From Plantago ovata (lineage: Eukaryota > Streptophyta > Magnoliopsida > Lamiales > Plantaginaceae), in assembly GCA_028274465.1 (NCBI GenBank), contig CM051458.1, positions 80,930,085 through 80,994,084 of the forward strand: a DNA stretch of 64,000 nucleotides, read 5' to 3'. The position numbers and the translations under genes are program-made. How positions within the stretch are numbered: the first letter of the stretch is position 1; every line of letters begins with the position of its first letter. Positions 55,945 through 64,000 of this stretch are shown here, one piece after another. Below the pieces are notes generated by a model. That model did not search any database, had not been told where the DNA came from, and saw only the letters and a list, made by a program, of their open reading frames with translations.

Positions 55945-56768
55945 TCATAGCAAAGAGAATAATTTTACAACATCGAAATCATCAATCTTCATATTCTGCT
56001 TTTCCAGGAGCTCTGGCACATTCAAAATCCTACGAACACATTCATGGAAGACTTGCATCGTAAGCAAGCTATCCGAACCCGCCTGATGCCTCTTCCCGGC
56101 AATGCGCTCCAATCCTAACGTCTCCGCCACCTTCTCCAAACCGCCGTGAATTATCGACCCCATTACATGCTTCAGATCAATACAACGTTCGCCAAAGTAA
56201 AATCTCTCCAGGTCCGAGAAAACTCGGTAATCATCGGGGAGCTTTCCTCCGGTAAGAATCTTGACCATCAATGCAAAATCATACGAGCCTTGGAACGTGA
56301 TCCATGTCAGCCTGGTAGGACTTGTTAAAAACCGAGGAGACAGAACGAACATGTCAAACAACTCCGCGAATGTAGTCGAGTCTATGCCGTTTTCTCTGTT
56401 TTCATAGAAGTCGATACCCTGGCGACTAAGCAGGGAGATGGAATCAGAGTTGTGCAGGTGTTTGTCAGGGTCAAAATCGCGGAAATTGAACTGCCAGGTT
56501 TGTATATTCGGCCTCTTTCAGGGTCGGAGAGGGTGAGACCGAGTTGGATGAGTTGTAACTCGTCCACGTTCTTTTTTATGAGGAGGTAGTAGGTCTCTGA
56601 GGAGAGGCGCGAGTATGTTTTGGTGTCAGGGAGTTGGAAGATTGTGCCTGGAAACTCGGTGTCGAGTGAGACGTACCGGTACGCAGAGAGTTTACAGTGG
56701 ATGTGCTTTAGTTCTTGTTCGAGATTGTTGTTCCATACTTGTACTATTTCAATCTGACGGGAGGACAT
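55945..56768 (-). pseudogene. CAF1: CAF1/POP2-type mRNA deadenylase with a single frameshift
   Basis: Intronless, as most plant CAF1 genes are. The first frame starts with ATG at 56768 (IVQVWNNNLEQELKHI, then VSLDTEFPG with catalytic Asp36 and Glu38) and is good to about codon 87 (LTLSDPERGR). The homology then moves to another frame at about 56500-56511 (WQFNFRDFDPDKHLHNSDSI), continues through WITFQGSYDFALMVKILTGG and HQAGSDSLLTMQVF (the two later DEDD Asp residues), and stops at 55945. One indel joins both parts into a protein of about 270 residues, normal length. CAF1 shortens poly(A) tails within CCR4-NOT. All four catalytic residues survive, so a base-calling error is as likely as a true pseudogene. 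Confidence 0.85.
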
Positions 56769-57800
56769 TGTTGATTAGATTTGATTATTCGCAGAGAATG
56801 CTGTCTGAACGCAGTTCAATATGCTAAGGTATTTATAGATCGTAAACATTGTAAGTGTAGTTCGATTAGGTTTAGGAAAGGGATTAATTACTTAGTTACG
56901 GAAATAGAAACACCACGCATAATCACTCTTCATCTTAGTTTCCTAGTTTGCCATGGAAATATTTACCTAATTCCTTATTTTAGGCCTAATTAAGACGAGC
57001 AGCTCCGATGAGGACTTGGTTTTTCATATGAATCAAAGAGGGCCCGGCCTGAAAGCACCTCCCAAGCATAATTGACTTTGAGCATATGAGAAGCACAATT
57101 TAATTATTTATATTAAAGTTTTTTATGGTCATGGTTTGGTTGGTTTCAAGTTTTATGGTCATGGTTTGGTTGGTTCGAATAGTACAATCAACTTACACTG
57201 CACTACTGATTAGCCCAAACAACCAAAAATGGCCTTAAGCAAGAGCCATGACCAAACATGGCCTTATGATTTTGGACTTTTCTTTTTTACTTTTATCTTT
57301 TATTTCTTTTAAATATTTTATAATTACCTGAAATTATTCATGTGTCGAAGCTTTAGTTAGCTCCGATAAGAACAACAATGGAAGCCATGTGTTTGAAAAC
57401 AGTGTGTATTAAAGTTTAGGTAAGCTAACATGGAATGTTCTGTATTGTTGTTGTTCCCGTGTCGAAGCTTTAGTTAGCTCCGATTATTTATGAGTTTGTC
57501 ATGTGTTATTCAATATCCTATAATTCCATCTCTCCAAAACGTTTCTATTTGAAAACGTTTGTTTAATGTTTAAAATTTAATTTAATCTTATATTAATCTT
57601 AAATTATATGAAAGTTATATTTATATTATGATACATTATTTACAATATAACTCGTTTTGTTTTCGTTTAGAATTAATTTCAGCTTTAAAGTTTAAATTTA
57701 TGTTAGCTTACCTAACTTTCTTACGGTACCACACCAAGTAACTACTGTAACAACTACAAGTCAAATTTACCTAATCATATCGTATTTATTCGTATTATAC
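56769..57800. other. CAF1 upstream and intergenic region
   Basis: No coding signal. It contains a tandem 27-bp duplication (TATGGTCATGGTTTGGTTGG, about 57122-57178) and a direct repeat of GTGTCGAAGCTTTAGTTAGC at about 57341 and 57462. Confidence 0.45.
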
Positions 57801-57880
57801 TCCCTCCGTCCCACTGTAATTTATCCAATTTGACTTTTTTCGATCAACTATTTTCAAGTTCAATTCCCAATAACTCTTAA
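57801..57880. mobile_element. Stowaway-like MITE end (fragment)
   Basis: TACTCCCTCCGTCCCACTGT is the canonical Stowaway terminal sequence next to a TA. I could not find the matching right end, so it is truncated or diverged. Confidence 0.5.
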
Positions 57881-59289
57881 ATTATAACTAGTACATACCC
57901 GTGGCGATGCCACGGTATGATATAATTTTGAACTTATATAAATTAATAAAAAAAGATTATTCGATATAAGAGGAGAAATTAAGAGGGTTGTATCAATGAT
58001 ATTATTAAAAAAATACGCAGGTGTATAGATAATTAAAGGTGATTCGATAATTAAAAAAGTATCACGGTATGCTATATTTCTAAACTTACGTGTATCACTA
58101 TGAAGATGATTCGAATATAAGAGTAAAACAAAAGTTAATAAATCAATAATATTACAAAAAATGTAATAACAGTCAACAACCTTTCACCAAGTGATGTTAC
58201 AATTATTCAAGCGTCACCACATAGTTCACCAAACAGGCCATTATTCGGGTGACAGTATTAAGACGACCCAAGTTCCGTAACTGGTCCATCTTCTGCATAA
58301 CTCTGGCATAGTAAATTTAATTTTTATGAAAATGAATAATCCATATAAATTCATGATGTTACAAATGTTCAAAAGCGTGTTTACAAAGTTCACCATACAT
58401 GTCATTATTCGGTGACAATATTAAAGACGATCCACGTTTCGCTACCGGTCGATCTTCTGCATGATTTAATAATATAAATTGTTTAAAATTTGGTATTATA
58501 ATAACAATATACAGAGTAATTTCAATTTTATAACAATGATAATAACCTATACATATCCAAGTGAAAACATACAATATATAGCTAGTAAATGAATAAATTA
58601 CACACAAAAAAAAAACATTTTTGACCATCTGCGAATTAAGGCGAACTACCACTCATGCACTAAACTTAATTCGCGAATTACCTATCTATAAAAGGGCTTG
58701 AACCCTAGTAGTAAACATTTCCTAATTTGGGCCGGCAACCACTCATCCATTTTCCTTTTTTTCATCCTCCTTCTCTGTATTCTTCATCTCCTCCGTTTCC
58801 TTCGTTTTCTCATGCAAATCGGCGTCGCCCTCTTCATCTTCTTTCCATCCTATACGAAAAACCCAAAATTAAGTCACATCAACATTTCTATTGGGCACAA
58901 CTCTCTCTCTCTCTCTCTCTCTTCCCATGGTATTGATATGATTCCGAGCCTTATAAATGAAAGAGGTGATTCGATTATAAGAGTAAAATAAATGTTTCTT
59001 GGACACTACATTAGTGGTAGGGTCGGTGGATTATAATGATAAAGGCCAAGTCCGTAAAAATATAACAGGGCAAGTAACCTCCACCTTTATTGTGTGATTT
59101 GGTAGATCTAACAATGTCATTGTATTTAAAAGTTGATGGAGTACAATTCTCAATTTTTCGATATGAGATGACTTTGTATGTGCGAACTCTATTGAATGAT
59201 TGAATATAAGAATTATAACAACCACACCAATAAATTAAAAATGAGTTAACATAATATAAATAAATAATATTTTTAATGTAATAAAAATA
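57881..59289. other. Gene-free region with dispersed-repeat motifs
   Basis: Begins with CATACCCGTGGCGATGCCAC, a palindrome-like motif seen in dispersed plant repeats. Repeats of TTCACCA/GGTGACA words occur at 58200-58420, with one (CT)n run at 58900-58921. Open frames here are AT-biased and match no family. Confidence 0.35.
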
Positions 59290-59509
59290 ATATTTCTAAG
59301 AAAATGTTTTTTTCGTCTGAACTAAACTGAATATAATTGAACTGAATTGAACAGAACTGAATAAAGCTGAACTGAACTGAATTTATTTGTAGTATAAAAT
59401 ATAACTAAGCAAGTCTGAATAAAACTGAATGAAACTGAACAGAATTGAACTGATCTGAACATAATTGAACTGAAAATAATGAGATTTCATACGAAGAGAA
59501 CAAAGCCTA
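59290..59509. mobile_element. Diverged relative of the Tourist-like MITE
   Basis: The right end ATACGAAGAGAACAAAGCCT followed by TAA matches the 21628-21825 element, and the inside has the same CTGAACTGAA short repeats. The left end is eroded (TTTTTTTCGTCTGAACT). Confidence 0.6.
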
Positions 59510-59861
59510 AGGGTTATAATTAATATTACTTTTGATAGGATTCTACATGATATAATTGAAATTCTCGAACTACATCAGTTATAATTCACTAACAAATCTT
59601 CTTAATTCGGAAATTAGGGTAACTATTTAAGCAATAAATAAACTTGGCTCTATAGTTATCAAAAAAAAAAAAAAGAAGCTCTCTATCTCGCCGACATATT
59701 CTTCTTCTTCTCCTTCAGCTGGAGAATATGATTTGGAAGCCTAGATGACCTAATTGTATTGAGGAATACTACAGGGTAAACTTTCTCTCATTTGACATTG
59801 TCCTATTCATCACGACATATATTATCAAAACTCAAATATACAGTCACATTTTCTGAAAATA

Positions 59862-60392
59862 ACGACATAACATAATCATTGATCTGCTCAACAATAACTT
59901 CATTTGTCAGTGCAAGCATAGCTTTGTCCTGGAAATATTTAAGATCCATCTCCAACATGATCCAATTAATAGTGAAGGATATGTACTTCTTACAGGTTTA
60001 TGGGTCAGGTGCATGAAGAATGAAAATATCATCTGGCAGTGTAAAATCAACTTCACTGTCATTAATTAGGTCCACCCTCTACACCATCTCCAGCAAGCAA
60101 CAACCACTAAACAAATTCCTTAATATTTTCCACTTTATCAGATGATGCTCCAGACTGCATGACAACAATATTAATAAAATATTAAGCGCATGATTCTTAT
60201 ATGATAGATAAAGTCAACTATAAAAGAATTAAGTAACCTTTAAGTGCATTTTTTTTTGTCAACTTCAGAACATTACATGAACTCCAAACCCTCCTCGAAG
60301 AACATAGCGAAGCATGAACAATGTCATGTCCATTGCACGTAGATATAACTGGCAACACTTGATGAAATTTGCCACCGAACACCACAACTTAA
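59862..60392 (-). pseudogene. Decayed PIF1/Helitron-type helicase fragment
   Basis: In order on the minus strand, in shifting frames with stops: VVFGGKFHQVLPVIS (motif FGGDxxQxLPV), HDIVHASLCSS, IKEFV, NDSEVDFTLPDDIFIL, LKYFQDKAMLALTNEV and VEQINDYVMS. This is the C-terminal helicase half found in plant Helitrons and in PIF1-like genes. Multiple stops and gaps make it dead. Confidence 0.72.
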
Positions 60393-61750
60393 TTCACAAT
60401 GTGTTTTATAACTAACTGCATAACTGAATCATCTGAGGTAGATCAATGTATTTCACAATGAACTTAATTCCTTCAATGCAGTACACAATAAAACTGAAAT
60501 TGACAGAAATTAACTTAAAATAAACCTTACCACATGTATTTGTTGATCAATACCAATTATCCTCCTGAACGCCATCGAATGATCGTAGCTAAACCGTTTC
60601 ATCTCGTCGTCTGGCCTAACATATACAATTAGATTTGCGTAAAACATGTGCAATGATGCAACATGGTATACCTTTGCATTGGCATCATAGGAATCTTCCC
60701 CTCCATGTGCCCAATCACCAGTCCTCTCCATGGAATCAAAACTCTAATTCTAAAATCAATCATTTATAAAGAATTATTTCACATATATGAACGTTTCAAA
60801 GTGATTTGATCGATTAATCTTACCAACATGACATAATAGTTGAGTAAAAACTTAAGGAATTCAACAAACCTGTGGAAATTTTATTAGGCTTATTTGATTC
60901 ATCCTTATGATCATCCTTCACATTGTTTCTACATATGTAAAAACATAAGATCAGATTTAAAATTGAAATAGAACAGAATACCAGATAGGAAATGAGGATC
61001 TAAACTCTCACCTTAAAATTTTGCAAATTAAAAATCCAAAGGGAATGCAACAACCATGGAAAGTGATACGTGATTTTATTGCAATGTGATCCAGATATGA
61101 TTTTATACAACAATAGAGTTGATGAAATCGTATGTCTGTCCAAGTTCCGATAACCCATACTTCATACACAATAGACAAAGTTCTCTCAACCACAACAACA
61201 AAAAAATCAGAACTAATTAACCAACCTAAAGAAGTCCATTTAACCAACTATACCATATAAAGAATAAACTAAAAAATAATGAGAAGACTCACTTGAAGCA
61301 AATCACCTTAGCCCGAAAAGGAATCCTCGTCTTAGAATGCAATACAATGTCGGTTCTATGAATAAATACAGTTTCAAATATCGTCAGAATGTTGAGACAT
61401 GTCAATTATTAGGAATATTGTCCCTTGATATTTGAATCAAAATGCTAGTTGAATTCATAATTCTAGACAAATGATTACCTAGACAGAGAACGACTTCAAA
61501 TGAAGAGCACCACCTCAATCGCACATTGAACCTCCACGATGTCCGCTAATTTGAGTCTTGAACAAACAAAAATCGACATCTCACCAGCCCAAAATACTAA
61601 AAGGAACATATCAAGCTTCGCTACTACACAAAATTAAATGAGAGTAAACAGACTATTACGTACATATTCTGGTAAGGGCCAGAATTGATTACGATGATCT
61701 TGGTACTCTTAAGCAATTATGTCAAACTTACTATTGAAAATTAAGAATAC
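60393..61750. other. Between helicase remnants, nothing assigned
   Basis: Expected to hold the Walker A region of the helicase, but no GxGGTGKT-like motif could be read. It is either replaced by other insertions or decayed. Confidence 0.3.
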
Positions 61751-61945
61751 CTCCTTAATACCATCAATGTATTCAGTGTCATCATCGAGTAGACCAGGAG
61801 CATAGCAAGCATCACGATATGTATATATCGTACACCACACCATCTACTGTCCTCAAGTCCTCAAAGTAGTTGGAACCCGTGAATCATTAGCATCAAGAAT
61901 GAGTATATCACATGGCAATTTGAAATCAGCCTTGATGTCATTCGG
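61751..61945 (-). pseudogene. Upstream fragment of a Helitron-type helicase
   Basis: Reads FEDLRTVDGVVYD and RDACYAPGLLDDDTEYIDGI, the typical segment just before the helicase domain of plant Helitron RepHel proteins. It lies on the correct (5') side of the fragment at 59862-60392. An extra KADFKLPCDILILD piece at its outer edge resembles the later NDSEVDFTLPDDIFIL block and is out of order. Confidence 0.65.
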
Positions 61946-62038
61946 TCTTCCAACAACCCACACTCAACAACTATTCGGAAAATCGCGTTGTATTTTTCAC
62001 CTCATCATGAGATCATCTAGGCTACATCATAAATAATA

Positions 62039-62414
<376 letters not shown>

Positions 62415-62894
62415 TATAAATTTTATAACTGGATTAATTCATGATAAATAAATTCAAGAAAACATAACTATAATAACGGGTGGGCTTTCCTATGTTACGT
62501 GAACAATGTCATGTCTACTACCCTTATATAGGTATAATTGGCATGATTTGTAAGAAGTTTCCCCAAAATCCACCACTAATCCTCCGAATGGCTTGCTCAA
62601 GGTCAAACCACCACCCAAACATTTATTTACGTCTCTTAAACCCTTATCAAGAGACTCAAAGTAGAACTTATTCGCGCCAAATGGGCCTTGTCATGTATAT
62701 AATTGAGCTTTGTGTATTCTTAAGTGATCATGTTAACTCAAGGTGGAGAATATTTACTCCTTTCATATGGTTCAATGTTTCTGACTTTAGTTACTTTTCT
62801 ATACTTCAAATGAAAGTTTTTGTTATCATTTTTTCAATTGTGGCCCGCCCATTTCACTAAAGACTATGTTTAACGTTAGCTTATCAGCTTCAGA

Positions 62895-62963
62895 AGCTTA
62901 TAAGCTCGCGTTTACGTAACAGACTTATAATAAGTCTGTTACGTGAACGCGAGCTTATAAGCT
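62895..62963. repeat. 69-bp near-perfect palindrome
   Basis: Two 34-base arms (AGCTTATAAGCTCGCG, then TTTACGTAACAGACTTAT) with a single mismatch and a 1-base centre. It can form a cruciform or hairpin. Confidence 0.85.
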
Positions 62964-63041
62964 AGCTTATTTTATAAGCTAATAAAGTTAGCTTATTTTT
63001 TAATAAGCTAGCTTATCATCTTTCATATTTCAATTATACCC

Positions 63042-63042
<1 letters not shown>

Positions 63043-63117
<75 letters not shown>
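63043..63117. repeat. (TAA)n microsatellite
   Basis: About 25 AAT/TAA units. Confidence 0.95.
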
Positions 63118-63119
<2 letters not shown>

Positions 63120-63342
63120 CCCCTTTGCTTTCTCTACTTTTGGGGAGCTCGACAGGGAGGCGTTGACTACTCTTTCGTGCCTTAGGCATCTTAGTGTTAG
63201 TCTTTCAAATAATGTTAGAACTCGTGTTTTCCTTTTTTCTAGACTTAGCTCTTGTATTCAAAAGGGGTGGGAGCATAGCTAGTCTCTCGACTCTCTTCCA
63301 ATTTTGTGTGATAATATAAGTTACTATTATAATAATAAAATA

Positions 63343-63452
<110 letters not shown>

Positions 63453-63865
63453 ATTAGCTTATCATCTTTCATATTCCTAGACTTAGCTTTGGCATCCAAA
63501 AAGGGGTGGAGCACAACTAGTTTTGCTAAACAGAGCCTAAATAATATCATTATAGCACGCAAATTCATATGTTTACAACTTTACCAATCTATTATCTTTA
63601 TTTATTTGTTTTCTTTAAGCATTTTACATTTAAATAATACATGCTACCATTTATTTATTCATTCTTCATTTAAATAATATTGAACTCATATTTTATATGT
63701 TGACTAAAATGATCGTGTGAAACTTTGTTATTGACGGAATAAGTAATTCTTTTAGTTGGAGAAAAACATAGCTTCCATGAAGCAAAATCGAAACTTTTAG
63801 TTTTTTAATTGAAGTCATTTAATTTTGAAATATAATATATTTACTTAGAATAATTAGTACTCCCT

Positions 63866-64000
63866 TTGTTCTATACTTTTCTTTCAAACATTCTATTTTT
63901 GTATCCAATTATATACTCATAGCAAAAGTGATATTTTGTTTAATTTCATCCCCGTAACACAAATATATTTACAACTCGATCACCACGCTCTACTCCAATA
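63866..64000. mobile_element. Probable Stowaway-like MITE end leaving the window
   Basis: TACTCCCTTTGTTCTATACT matches a diverged Stowaway terminus next to TA. The right end lies outside the window. Confidence 0.4.

Noticed and set aside
58698..58991. Hydrophobic 97-residue frame (possible small membrane protein)
   Set aside because: AT- and CT-rich composition with a (CT)n run explains the hydrophobic and Ser-rich reading; no conserved features.

Overview
This is nuclear DNA of a flowering plant, most likely a eudicot. It is AT-rich and shows intron-split genes with GT..AG junctions, plant-type protein families, an intron-containing nuclear tRNA, and many plant transposons (CACTA, hAT-like, Tourist- and Stowaway-like MITEs, LINEs, a copia fragment, a decayed Helitron-type helicase). 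I cannot name the species.

Layout. 1-716: 3' end of a CBS-domain gene (CBSX3 type, + strand). 1138-8892: a tandem duplication of a GGQ-type organellar release-factor gene (- strand). The left copy (2256-4185) is intact; the right copy (8001-8812) is a pseudogene that has lost the GGQ part. Between them lies a copia LTR/gag fragment bracketed by GAGCCGAG-rich inverted arrays. 9569-13103: UCH37-type deubiquitinase (-). 14939-17721: TFIIH subunit p44 (-). 34092-35984: mitochondrial calcium uniporter (+). 36171-46514: 20-exon RecQ/WRN-type helicase (-). 46820-49032: young 5'-truncated LINE (+). 53997-55277: 3' exons of an HMA-domain chloroplast-type protein (-). 55945-56768: CAF1-type deadenylase with one frameshift (-). 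The right end (57-64 kb) is gene-free and filled with microsatellites, MITEs and a ruined helicase.

The largest structural feature is that 16990-24566 is repeated almost base for base at 24667-32248, on the two sides of exactly 100 Ns. The differences I saw are mostly one-base indels in short homopolymers, and the left copy stops inside a palindromic CACTA transposon. I read this as two overlapping contig ends that were not merged. If so, the second p44 first exon, second tRNA-Ile and second set of transposons are not real extra copies.

The genes are ordinary housekeeping functions (organellar translation release, ubiquitin recycling, transcription/repair, mitochondrial calcium uptake, recombination helicase, mRNA deadenylation). 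They share no obvious pathway or operon-like logic. I found no convincing new multi-gene system. The points worth a second look are the assembly duplication, the GGQ-less release-factor copy, nested insertions dated by target-site duplications, several large hairpins, and the broken CAF1 and HMA genes.
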